The position numbers and the translations under genes were made by a program. The notes under the pieces were generated by a model that saw only the letters and a list, made by a program, of their open reading frames with translations, did no database searches and was not told the DNA's origin. Positions 1 through 11,600 of a stretch of 64,000 nucleotides of DNA are shown piece by piece (within the stretch, counting starts at the first letter, position 1; each line of letters opens with the position of its first letter). The DNA is taken from positions 124,001 to 188,000 of the forward strand of contig CM067528.1 of assembly GCA_034509925.1 (NCBI GenBank), given 5' to 3'. The stretch is from Hirudinaria manillensis. Its lineage: Eukaryota > Annelida > Clitellata > Hirudinida > Hirudinidae.

Positions 1-1680
1 TCGCAATGGTCGTATCTGAGGTGACCGCCCAGCTGAATGGGGATTGAAAATCTAGGGAGATGGTCCGTCAGTTGATTGGCACCCAACATGTAGACCTGAT
101 TTCGAGAACATTAAATGCCCAGAATTTGTCGATTATTAACCGATAACGATAATTAGCATTTGAAGGACTTAAGCACCAAAACACTCACTCTCTCCTGCAG
201 TTTTTTCTTTAGTAAAATTTGAAGACATTTGAAGGGATATTTAAACCATATTGGAGGGTTTACAATGAGAACTTTTCTAAGCCTTGCAGGGTAACTGTCC
301 TATAAGTAAGTATCATCAAAAAACATTATTCAGTTTATTGAACCCTAATTGTAAAACCATGACAAGCAACTGAAGTTTAATTTTCACCAATTCAAAATGT
401 TATTCTATAAACATAAATACAAGCATAACCTTCAAAAGACTGAGAATTTTCTTGCTGAGTTCAAAATCAAAATGCTGAAAGTTGCAGTCTGTCATGTCGT
501 AGATGAAAATCAGGCCATACCTTTGTGTTTCGATACTAATGAACATCAAATTTAAAATATACACATAATTAATTCCATAATAATAATTAATTCAAATGCT
601 TATCATCTCTTTTTCTTAATAGATCCAAGTAAAAAGTTAAATACAAAGAATGTGAAGCTTTAAAATGCAAACACTTATCTAAAAATATTTATGTGAGTAA
701 TTTAATATAGCAGCTCTCCTAGCGATAAGCCAATAAAAACATTTTTACTTGTCGAGGGCAGAATCCAACTGATAAAGAAGCGACCTTAAAAGATCGAGTC
801 TCGAAGTGTGGCTCGGATTGTGAAGACGCACCGTGAACAGAGCCAAAGCGGCTCCGTCATTGCCCCTGGCAGGCTGCATAATGGCAGAGTCAGAATTATT
901 ATTATTGTCAAGTGATTGGTGTGTGATGCTGACATTCAAGCTTAACATTAAAATTATAACAAAGTATTTTTTAAAAATAACGAACCTGTTTTTAATTTTC
1001 CAAATTAAAAATATATAAAGGACAATCTTGATTTTAATTAAGATATTTAATCAAATAATATATTAAAATTTATTACAATTCCTCACTAAAGGTTAACAAC
1101 AAAAATAAAGATCATTTCACCAAAATGGTGAATTTTCCTGATAGAAGTTCAGCCTTAACTTTGTCTTTAAAAGGGTCGATGGTAAGTAGTCTCTCTTTGA
1201 TTCGTACTTGCTAAGTAATAAAAATCGAGTACTAAATGCCAATAACATCCAAATTATTTATTCCTCCATTGCATCACATTACAAATGCAACTCAATTTTT
1301 ACCTCATGAGAAATATACAGATCAATAGCTCTTTGAACATCAAATTTCCGAGCAAGAAGAAACTTTAGAGCATTGCTGTAGTTCTGGGATTCAGAATTTG
1401 GAAACACTATGGAAACCTCATATTTGAATTGTTCCACCAACTGCATAACAATAAAAGTTTTATACTATGCAGCATATAATACATTCAAACAATTATATTG
1501 CAAAAGAGCTAATTAAGGTATTTGATCAATTAAATTATGCAAACTATATTATCCACCTATATGAATTCATGTTCAGGGCACATTCATCATTAAAATTTTC
1601 GTTCTACAATAAGAACGTCTTTAAAAAAAAAACTGAGTAGTGCGTACCTCGTGCTCTTTATCACTCAAATATTCTGCCAT
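1..1680 (-). CDS. PTPN9: PTPN9/MEG2-like tyrosine phosphatase, CRAL-TRIO half, partial at left edge
   Basis: Seven exons read in one continuous frame: 1648-1680 (ATG at 1680), 1303-1440, 1121-1210, 749-873, 430-535, 189-299 and 1-95, all with GT/AG borders and matching phases. The protein begins MAEYLSDKEHE and then shows the CRAL-TRIO-N motif ALKFLLARKFDVQRAIDLY, the lead-in LLSGKFTIL, ALFTVRLHNP, and ETQRYGLIFIYDM, followed by ARLRKVLIVNPPIWF and DHLP...QLGGHLRYDH. This order is that of the lipid-binding N-terminal half of the non-receptor phosphatase PTPN9 (MEG2), which sits on secretory vesicles. In that family the phosphatase domain follows; here it would lie beyond position 1 and is not seen. 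A CRAL-TRIO protein without phosphatase is the main alternative. Confidence 0.85.
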
Positions 1681-1985
1681 TCTTAAATTTTACGCAATAA
1701 CGAGACAATCATATCCACCAAAAAATGTTTTAATAACCAATTCAACTCCATTCACCCCAATCCCCCACCATCGTTGAATAAATAAAAACTTAAAGAAGTA
1801 AACATAAGCATAAATAAGAAACTGATAAAAATTAGTAATATTTTATACAAAGATTTTAAATATATTATTAAGTGATAAAAACAATTTATTAAAATTAAAA
1901 TCAATTTTTAGAATTTATCGACTCACAGTTGATTGAGAAATGTATCCTTAGCTAAATTTTAATTAGCAGCGTCTGTACTGTATTG
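1681..1985. other. Upstream flank of the PTPN9-like gene
   Basis: AT-rich sequence directly upstream of the first PTPN9-like ATG. It should hold that gene's 5' UTR and promoter. I see no TATA box, ORF or repeat that I can defend. Confidence 0.4.
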
Positions 1986-1989
1986 CCGC

Positions 1990-2600
1990 CCAGGCAGAAA
2001 GCGTGCCATGTGGCTTTTGTGTGTTTTTGATGTGTCCTTCAACAAGTAAAGCCAAGCCAGCGGTATCACTCTACATGTCTCTCAAACGGAGAGATCTCCT
2101 CTGCCTCATCCCTAAACCTAACCCGACACAACATCTGCTCTCGCCCGCTCACTGGAATTATCTCGCCTTAACTACTGCAATTCTCTTCTTTATGGATCAT
2201 CTGCTTCCCTGATCCAATCCCTCCAGCGCACTCAAAACAAGTTAGCCAAGCTCGTACTACTCAATCCGACCCTTGACAGCTATGAGTGCCTGAGAGAACT
2301 GCATTGGTTACCCATCGCAGCCCGAATCTCATAAAATATCTTAACATATCGCATACTCGCGACGTCAAATCCGCCATACCTCCATCGCCTCATACAGCGC
2401 CGCCTTCCACCCGAGAGCCTCCGCTCATCTGCCACCATCAACCGGTTCACAGGGCGACCATCGTCAACAGAGGTTTCTCACACGCCGCTCCTGCCGTCTG
2501 GAACGAGCTACCCCCATCTGTGAGAGCCCAGCCATCCCTGGAGCTCTCCAAGCGTCACCTGAAGACTCACCTCTTCGGGAAATACCTTCTAGACTAGACC
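1990..2600 (+). mobile_element. Decayed LINE reverse-transcriptase 3' end
   Basis: Plus-strand translation gives the block RLNYCNSLLYGSSASLIQSL followed by LQRTQNKLAKLVL and ELHWLPIAARIS, which is the conserved thumb region of CR1/L2-type non-LTR reverse transcriptases. An in-frame TAA follows near 2332. After a frame change a second piece reads GFSHAAPAVWNELPPSVR and FKRHLKTHLF-like residues up to about 2595, the usual C terminus of these elements. GC content is clearly higher than the flanks, as expected for an insertion. The stop, the frameshift and the missing 5' part show a dead, 5'-truncated copy. The precise clade cannot be fixed from this fragment. Confidence 0.8.
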
Positions 2601-4038
2601 AGAGACACAAGATCACACAATGCGCTTCATAAAAATTAACTATTGTTATTATTAAAGATAATGTTTCAATGGTTTTGAAAGATGGTTCATAACTTAATGT
2701 TATGCCTTAATAAAATGCTTAGAATTAAATGACAAATCTGCTGTCAATAGAAAAGTGGAAAATTTCCATCTTTTCAACAGGAATATCTAGGTGTTGGTTT
2801 GTTTCTTTGCAACTATACCGAAATCAAATATCTACTTCAACTGACGTCAACAGGTTCTGGGTCTCTTTACAGAGAACAACTCGTCTGTCAACATGGTCTT
2901 TCCAGCCATCAGTATTCGTAAGACACTCATATATATGGCTACTCTAAGATGAAAGATGTTTCACATCTTGTGCTGCGACATTGCAGCTTCTTATCGCCTC
3001 TCTCAATTATGAAAAAACCAAAAACAAATTCATATGGTCATATGGTTTTTTTTGTACTGATTCCAAGAAGCCTGTTATCCTTACAATTTAAGTTTTTGGG
3101 AGCAAATGTTAGGGTTAGGGAGCAAATGAGAAGGATGTCAGCGGGCTGTTATGCCACACCCTGAATTCTCATTGAGGCAAAGCCGTTTAGACCTCATAAC
3201 ATTTGCGTAGCAATGTCAATGACACCGATGACACTCGACCATTTCCAGCGGGTGTTGCACGTAAAGGCAAGGCTAATCTAAGACCACATCACGCCAGAAT
3301 TTGCTTTGGCTAAAAATCTTGAAGAATACCACTTACAATTTCAACATTGATTTATAAACTTATATCAGACTTCAACCCAAAATATCTTGCTTCTCTTCTT
3401 GATAAAATAGTAGCATTGACCTGGTCGAGACTCCCCTCGTTTTTTTAAGTTTATTTGGCTGGCTGGTTCATTTGGATATTTTGATGTGATGGATGTGGTT
3501 CTCAGTGACTTGACATTCTTTGGGGTGCATGAAACGCGTTAAAAACCAGTAAAGCTCTTGAAATTCATTTTGACCACTACCACACGTTACCTGTCATTTT
3601 TAACGTATTTTCTTTGATTTCGTTAGACTCATTTTTGTAAGTATTGTTTATCTAACTACAGATCTTAAACTGTAGATCTAAAATAAATGCAATAGATAAC
3701 TTTTATACTTGGCCACAGTAATCAATTTAAAGCCCAAGGATCTAAATTCCTAAAAGGCAAACAATCACAACAACACGACTGCACGACTACACGGCTATGA
3801 CGAATGTACAACATCAATTAAAAGGTCATTTCGAGAAGTATGCGAAACTTTTCATGCACTCCAAATGCCCGGTATTGTTTAATTTCTTTTCTATTTCGAT
3901 CACTGGAGCACGAGCGAATTATTGAATTCTATTGCTTGGAGGTTCAGTGCTTTATAATTTAGAAAGCTCTTAAAAAGAGAATACGTTTCACGTTGTCGAC
4001 ATCATTATATTACATTATTGGGAGATCGGATGATTTAT
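2601..4038. other. Gene-free spacer between LINE remnant and GPCR
   Basis: Only short chance ORFs. It contains two telomere-like TTAGGG units at 3109-3120 flanked by a direct repeat of GGGAGCAAATG. The part next to 4039 should include the 3' UTR of the minus-strand GPCR. Confidence 0.4.
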
Positions 4039-5454
4039 CTATCCGTTCAGTTCTATGTAGACGGTTCCTTCGTCAGCAGATTCTCCGACGGCAGTCTGAG
4101 CATTTAAAAATACCACCTGGGCCAGAAGATTTTCTCTGTCGTTCGATCCTTCATCGTGCTCTTCTCTTCCAAGCTCCTTCTTCGCATGCTCCACTTTACT
4201 ACTCCCGAGCGACTGTTCGCTACATCCGAAGCAGCGACAACAACGATCGTCATTGGCCTCGGATCTCATGACGGAAATAATGTTGTTGACGGTAACCGTG
4301 GCATTGTCGATCCTTTCGTGACATGTATTTGAAGACGTTCCAAGAAAGAATCCTTTGAAGATTTGTCTGAACGTTCTGCTCATGCCACAATAGATGAAAA
4401 AGTTGAGTGGATAGCTTAGGAGAATGCAGAGATTGATGATAGTTTGGGACAATTCGCGTGTTTCCTTGGATAGGATGGTAAGGTAGAAGGAATTGTCCAA
4501 AATCATGACGATTAGCAAAAGGGCCAATGGAAACTCGACTACCAGGAAAACTCCTACCACGGCTACAAGCATTAACGTTGTCAAATTGTTTTCGGCCAGG
4601 CGCCTGCATTCGGTGCTGCGATTCTGCTTCAGCAGTTGTCTCCTGCGCTTCTGTGCCGCTCTCATGGCTTGGATGAGAAGGGCGTTGAAAATTATTAGGG
4701 TGAGACAGGGAATCATATGGATGAACACGACCCTGCTCCACCAATAAATATTGAAATACGAGTTCAAATTCCTGACGAAAGGATCATTGAAACCCTTCAA
4801 GCAGGCTGTTACATTTTTAGCCTCGTCCATTCGACTGAGTATCGTTGTTCGTTGAATATCTAGCTCGGCAAAGCGACAAATCTGAGAAAGCAAAGCGGCG
4901 AAGTATACTCCGGACACGGCTTTTACGGCATTAGCCACGGTGCACCAATGTTTGGCAAGTGTCGGCCTGCAAATATAAAAGTACCTCTGAACTGCTAGAG
5001 CCACGGTTAACCATATGGAAGCCGTGTGAAATACGGTCGGCGTGAAGTCCGTGAAGTAGATGTAAGCACGACACCACGAGTACGGCACCCATTCCTTGTA
5101 GTGCCCGAACGTGTAAAAATAAATGTAGCTCGGCAACGGGATGAGTCCAGTAAGCATGTCGGAGAAGGCTATGCCGACCAATAGGGTGTTGGTAGGACTA
5201 CGCATAGTCTTCTTGAGCAAGATGAGGCAAATAACCGAATTGGTCAACACCGTGAACAGAATTACAGGAGGAGAGATGAAACCACATATTGGCACGACGT
5301 ACTCGTTGCTGGGAACCAATACAAGGGGTCGGTGAGAATCCTGCTCTTCGTCATAGTCCTCTTCATCGTATTCTGAATCAGTCGTACGAGGAGGAAGCCA
5401 AGGCTGTGGCTGCAGATCGTTGTTCAAAGAAACGTTAAATCCAAAATGTGTCAT
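4039..5454 (-). CDS. Class A peptide GPCR, sex-peptide/myoinhibitory-peptide receptor type
   Basis: One uninterrupted exon of 471 codons from the ATG at 5454; an in-frame ATG at 5628 would add 58 residues that look like UTR. An acidic N-terminal tail (EYDEEDYDEEQ) precedes seven hydrophobic segments. TM1 runs near residues 55-80 (PPVILFTVLTNSVIC). The end of TM3 reads HTASIWLTVALAVQRYFYIC, so the usual D/ERY is QRY, and TM7 reads LLSYPLNFFIYCGMSRTFRQ with YPLNFFIY in place of NPxxY. These variants are typical of the protostome sex peptide receptor (SPR, the ancestral MIP/allatostatin-B receptor) and related FMRFamide-like receptors. The tail holds a Cys cluster (CCRCFGC) that may be palmitoylated. 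The receptor should act at the plasma membrane through G proteins. The ligand is inferred from family only. Confidence 0.85.
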   Translation of the reverse strand: MTHFGFNVSLNNDLQPQPWLPPRTTDSEYDEEDYDEEQDSHRPLVLVPSNEYVVPICGFISPPVILFTVLTNSVICLILLKKTMRSPTNTLLVGIAFSDMLTGLIPLPSYIYFYTFGHYKEWVPYSWCRAYIYFTDFTPTVFHTASIWLTVALAVQRYFYICRPTLAKHWCTVANAVKAVSGVYFAALLSQICRFAELDIQRTTILSRMDEAKNVTACLKGFNDPFVRNLNSYFNIYWWSRVVFIHMIPCLTLIIFNALLIQAMRAAQKRRRQLLKQNRSTECRRLAENNLTTLMLVAVVGVFLVVEFPLALLLIVMILDNSFYLTILSKETRELSQTIINLCILLSYPLNFFIYCGMSRTFRQIFKGFFLGTSSNTCHERIDNATVTVNNIISVMRSEANDDRCCRCFGCSEQSLGSSKVEHAKKELGREEHDEGSNDRENLLAQVVFLNAQTAVGESADEGTVYIELNG

Positions 5455-5628
5455 TGTTGCGAGGAGAAGATGAATGAAGACTAAGAGATTATGATGATGG
5501 CATGGAAGAGGCTGAGGAAAGATATTTCTGTTTCCATTAAAGCGTATCGAGGTTGAAACGAAGTAATTAATACCTGGAAAATAAATGAGATTGCGACGAT
5601 CGAGATGCTGAGTTAATAGTGATGACAT

Positions 5629-8600
5629 GGGATGATTATTTTCTTATGTTTTGAATTGAGCATATTAAAATTACCGCTTTTAGGAGAAATTCATTCTAAC
5701 CTCGCCAACTTCTAAACAGGCGTTAATTTGGAGCAGTGCGCAGGAGAATCGGAATATGCCATTCCTATAATTATGGTGAAATGAAGATCTTTGTCGTTGA
5801 CGACAACCTAGGATTTAAATGACAAAGTTTATAATCTCTGCCGACGTCTGAACTGCCTGTTCTTTCTTAATAATTCGGCGATGGCGGTTTGCAATCTGCT
5901 CCGTCATTTTTGGTAAGGCTCGATCGAAATAGCAGAACAATTTAAAGATGCACAATCAGGATAAGGTCATCATGTTGTCCAAATCAGATTTTTTAAACTC
6001 TTCAAAGCAGCCTGACGACAGAACCACGACGATATCTCGCTATGTTTTATTTTCAAGGCATTGGTGAGATAACAAATTATAGTACTTAACTGCGCTATCA
6101 ACGTGACGAGCGCCTCCACATTGCGCCATTTGTAAGGCGCGACAAAATGGGAATGTGAAATTATGACAAATGGTTCAAATACGATTAAACTCGGGAGGCC
6201 TTATGCCACATAAAGTCAAGCCACTTGCCAAGGCAATGAATTTGCCCAAGAAGGCTGTTAACAGTAAACTACGGTCCTCAAAATATAAATACTCCTGGAT
6301 TTCCAAGTAAGACATGCAGTGTTGTCAGATTGTAATAATGTCAAGAAAAATCTAAAATTTGTCACTTTTAAATATCTATGACTTAGATTATCACATAGAG
6401 TCAGGCAGGATATGGATATTTGTTTGCAAATATAGTTAGTTTCATAAATATAAAACACTTTAAATTTGAAAGAAACATCAGTGGTAAGAGGAGCAATAAT
6501 TTAACATTTCCTGTGCATTGACGATTACAGGCATAGGCAAATTAAAGATTATCGCAAATTAAAAGTTAAATTACTTGTTTTAACAACAATAATAATGAAT
6601 GCAGCGAATGTGCTGAGATATTTCCATGACTTTATGAATATGGTTAACCTTGTCCATATAAAAATTTGCATTGACCTATTTCTACTCTATTTCAGGTCCT
6701 TTCTGCGTAATCATAAAACTTTAATGTCAAACACAGCTTCTACCATTCAGCCACAAAGCATGATAACATCCTTTTAGATGTGCCTTTTTTCATGTGCTGT
6801 TAAATTCAGTATTAAATAAAATCAGAATCAAAGCGTGCCTCTTATAAGTAAATGAAATCTATTGTTTGGTTTAGTTGTTTTGGCAATTCTTTAAATGCAT
6901 GGCCGAAGAATTTCAAATTTAATATAATAAATGTTCAAATAGTTTTTCAAATGATCTCTTCATAGGGAAATAATGCTTTTGTAGTTTCGTACGGTCAACT
7001 TAGAGGTGGGGCACTAGGTATTCGTACATATACTAGTTCCTTCAGTAATTGATCCCATATCTGTAGGTCTTCTTTTGGAGTTTCGGAAACTTATATACAG
7101 AATACAGAGAATATAGAATTTTATTCCTGATATTTGTCTGCGACATAACTTTTGAGATAAACTTTCTTATAAAAAAAATATAAATAACGTGAACACTACT
7201 AATAATGGCAAAAAAAGATGTGATTTAGTTTCCGGTGCCTTCTGTTTTTGAAACGATCTCAGTTGATAGGGTTAGGATCCAAGCTGTAAGAGGCAATAAG
7301 TAGTCTTGCAATACAATGTATGGACATTTTTTGCGGATTTGTCGAAGGATAAAATTACATTTAACTTTAACAAAACTTCAGGCTTGCAAAGTCAATAAAA
7401 GTAAAAGTAAGCAAACACAATGAAATTTATAAATATCTTGATTTTATTATCACTCGCTATAATTCATTATAAAATCGATGAATGCATGGAAATTCAAATT
7501 TAGTAAGATAATGTTGAGAGGGTGCCAATTTTAAAGATTTAATTATCGCCCGTAGACCAGAAGCACTTAATTTTCATTTCCCCAACGGATGACTTGAGTA
7601 ACGAGAGAAAGTATCGAAGGGGAAAAAATTAACGAAACCAATAAAGCCAAGGACATCGTTGTCTGCTATTTGTTCGTAAGGTAGAGGATTATTTGAATGA
7701 AATCAGTCAAATACGTTATGAGTTTTGCTCAACGAGTGACAATAATATATATAAAAAAAAAAAAAAGAAAGTAGTATAGAAAAATTTGTGCTGTCGCGCC
7801 ACGCACAAATGAAGACAATTATCCTCAAGATTTTGCTGCGCTTTCAAAGAAATGAGAGAAAACACGCAATAATCATTTTATTCCTTTTCCTTTCTTTGGT
7901 CGTTATGTTGGCATGGCAACCTGCCGAAGGAACGAAAGCCGAGTGACTTTTGGCCAATCCGTTGAAAATACTATTGAATCACAATGATTCTCTGTTATTA
8001 ATTATTAATCTTAAAATTCTGTCAGCTGTGAACCACATTTTTGACAGCATTTTACATATTTCTTATTTGACAGATCCGATAAGGTTGTTTGCAACTTGCC
8101 TAATTCAAATAAAATTGGGTATACGAGCACAGTAATTTCGGAAATATCAAATTAATATTTTTTTCAATTACACTCTCAATTGTCTGAGCGTGTGCGGCCA
8201 GTTGGGGTGATGCACCTCTGGTTCTTGATTAAAAATAATCTCCAATGCCTCAAATTTGTGTGTCGAACGCTGTTTGAAAGAAATGTATAATTGAGGAAAA
8301 TTGCAAATTACACCATGGAACTTGGTGCTTTGTGTATTAATCTTCCAATAAGCTTAAAAAAAACAAAGGGACACGAATGCCAAACAAAGGAGAAAGGAAA
8401 TGTTTGCTCAGCCAACAGAGACTTTCTTCCAGACTACTGTCACGGATATCACCCTATTGCTTGCAGCTGCCAAGAGTGGCATGTTTACGTTTAATTTTCT
8501 ATTAATTTTGTTGCAAATTTTCTGTTGCGTTTACAAGTTATTTCGCAAAAAAAATATTGTTTAAGAACCATCGTAGCAATACTGCTTACTTTCTGTTGTG

Positions 8601-11600
8601 TTTCATGTTGTGTCTCGAAGTCATTTTAATTCTTGTCAGCTAATTTCTTTGGACGTCTCGTTCGATCATTGTTTGCGCTCGCCACATTGCTGTTTTGGAA
8701 TTTTTCTAGCGTTAATTCACGTGACGGGTGTCCATATCCATCCTACATCACGAACGTTGTTAAATGGTTTGCATCATGGCATCATTACTTTTGAATATTA
8801 TTCCTTATTTATTGGCAAAAATAGATGTAATAAATGATGTCAACAGATCCTTGTAGTTCTTATTCACCTACTCTCGGATAGGCTGTCTCTAAGACGTAAT
8901 CCTCCCGAGAAAACCTGATGAATGTTCAGTCACAATCACGAGGAGTGCCAATGGATGGTAAATTAATCCCAAAATCCGGCTAACACTTCTTATGTTTTGA
9001 AGCTGATGAACGAGAGTATCGTTAGAAGGAACATTCTTGAGAAAATGCCAGAAATATTAAAGGCGAACATCGATCAAATTATTAATATCGAATATGAAAT
9101 TAGAATTTTCCAACCTTTTAAGAACGCCGTGTTTCCAATCTGAGCAATAACAAGATTGTCAGAAGAGAAACGAAACCGTCGTCTAAGCTGCGTTAAACTA
9201 GAGAATTAAGACCAAAATGAGTGCGACAATTCGACATGAAAGTGTCCTCGCACGGTCATTTATCATCGTGCTTGCATGATTATTTGCACGATCGTATTTG
9301 GCTTTGACAATTTCTCATTGTTGGTTTAGCAGATGGTTCCTGCTTTGACACTTGAACCGCGATGATTAAATGTTATTCTTGCTATGTTAACAATGTCGTT
9401 GGGGTTAATTCCTAACCTTAACGTTAAAATAAAACAATGAGATGAAATTAAATTAACAAAAACTATATTATTCATTCCAAACCCATGCTAAAAATTCTAG
9501 AAACGAGCATTATCATTCGAGGCACCTTTTTTATTGGCATTGTTATACATAATTTAAATAAACGTTATTTATTTTTTAAAATAATTTTAATTTTGCCTCC
9601 AATTTTCATTAATTTCTTCGTTAAGAATCATTCATGCTTTCTCAAAGCAGCAGTGAGATAACACGCGAGAAAAGTGGTTCCGATGATTTACGCCAAAAAC
9701 GAAGAAAATTCAAAAGCTTTTTCCAGAAAAAAATTCGAAAACAGAAAAGTTCGCAGTATGATTAAATAATTATAAAACTTCATAAATGGAACAATAAATT
9801 TAAATTCCATTATAAAAAGCGCAAATAACACATATTTCTTTCCTTGAAACATTCTACCCCAAAGTCGATCACCGGCCTAATTTCAATGTGTGCCCCAAAA
9901 AGTGTTCTAGATTAGCCATAAAAGATGCAGAGAAAATTTATTTTAAATATTTATTTCAAATAATTGGAATCCACAAACCTCGACCATATTTTTCCTGTTT
10001 ATGATAATTTTTCGATCAAAGCTAATCGCGTCCAAAGATACCTTTTGTCTAAGAGGCTAGGAGAAGCAAGGCAGCCCGAAACGTCTGCAATGATATAACT
10101 CTGATTCAAATTACTACTAAGTCAAATCAAATCAAACCTTTCCTGAAGTCGACTGCCGAAATAAGACGAGGATAGCAGAGCAGAGTCTTTAAAAGTTTCG
10201 GAGACAAATTAGATCTAAATAAAAATATGAGATGAGAAATCATTATCAGCAAAATGCGATTCTCTTCTGATATTTTTTGTGAATAATCAGATCTACTCAC
10301 ATTCGATGCTTTAGACTCTTGAAGCATAATAATAAGAAAACGAGCATAATAATAAGAAACTGAAAGTAATTTAATTCAGCTTTGTTACGTTGTATTTAAT
10401 TATGGTTGTAATTATTATTTTGAAGGTCTGTTTTGACTGAAGACTTGTCAAAGTAGCTTTCCTTACCCGTGATGAAAATTAATTTCGAATATTCCACACA
10501 TTAAAAAAAATGAATATCTCCTTGTAATCGATTTAGATTTTACCACGCGAAGTCTTTCTGTCGCGTGGCAATTGCTATACCTACTTCTAATTATTCTTAA
10601 TACTTGCAATTACTTGTCAGTCTGAAGTCTACTTCTACTCTGGATAAAGTTTAGAAGCGCATTAATTTTAAAGCGGATTTTGGATGCCGCACGTATTCGT
10701 TTGACAATAATTGCGATCGATTAATTAACCGAGAACTAAATTAATCGAGTGCACAAAACTTAAGATGGCGAGCGAAATGTTGCGCACGATTTAGACCCTA
10801 AAGCGACTCCCCTGCCTTTTAAAAAGGTGACTTGCAAGCAATGCCGTGCAATATCCGCCCGATAGCTACTGGCTACTTCGAAAAGATTTTTTAAAATCCG
10901 GATGGAGCTCGTACCGATCGTCTGCGTTGTTAAAGGGCATCAATTGAAATTCATTTCATTCTCTGTGTCGGTGATGGAGACGATGGCATAAAATATTTTC
11001 ATACAATCTTTGATTATAGAATAATTTCGTAAATAACAACTTACTTAAATTGTTGGCATATTTAATATTTGAAATGGACAAAGTAAAAGGCTGAATGAAT
11101 GAAAGTCCAAAGTGACACCATCTTAAGAAGAAATTGATTATAAAAAAAAATTGTAACAATTATTGAAAATTCCAATTTATTGCACGATGGCTGCTATTGC
11201 CTGCCATTTTTGAGCAATTCAACCATTAAAAAAGAAATTTACAATAAAAAATCAACCTTAAAAGCTGAAAAGGGCATTTGTTAATATTATTTAAACTATT
11301 AATTTTTTTTTTTATTGTTATTTTTTAACGTATAAAGCTCATGTGAAAAGGTTTGTTTTACAAAGTGAGCGAAAATAAATAAACAAATAATTGGCACAAA
11401 ATAAAAGACGTAAATTATGTTTCTCGAGAATGGAAAAATGTTGCAACTTGTTCTCCGAATCGTCTTCAATTGTTTGCCAGAAACATCTGGAAATGTGAGG
11501 CTCCAAGAAGAGAGACTCCGCAATTGCACTTAATGATGACGGTTTTAGTCTCCATTCCTTGTTTTGCTTTTTGGAAGTCCAGGAAATAATGATTTCTTTT

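Noticed and set aside
1990-2600. Active LINE
   Set aside because: In-frame stop near 2332, a frame change and a missing 5' part show it is dead.
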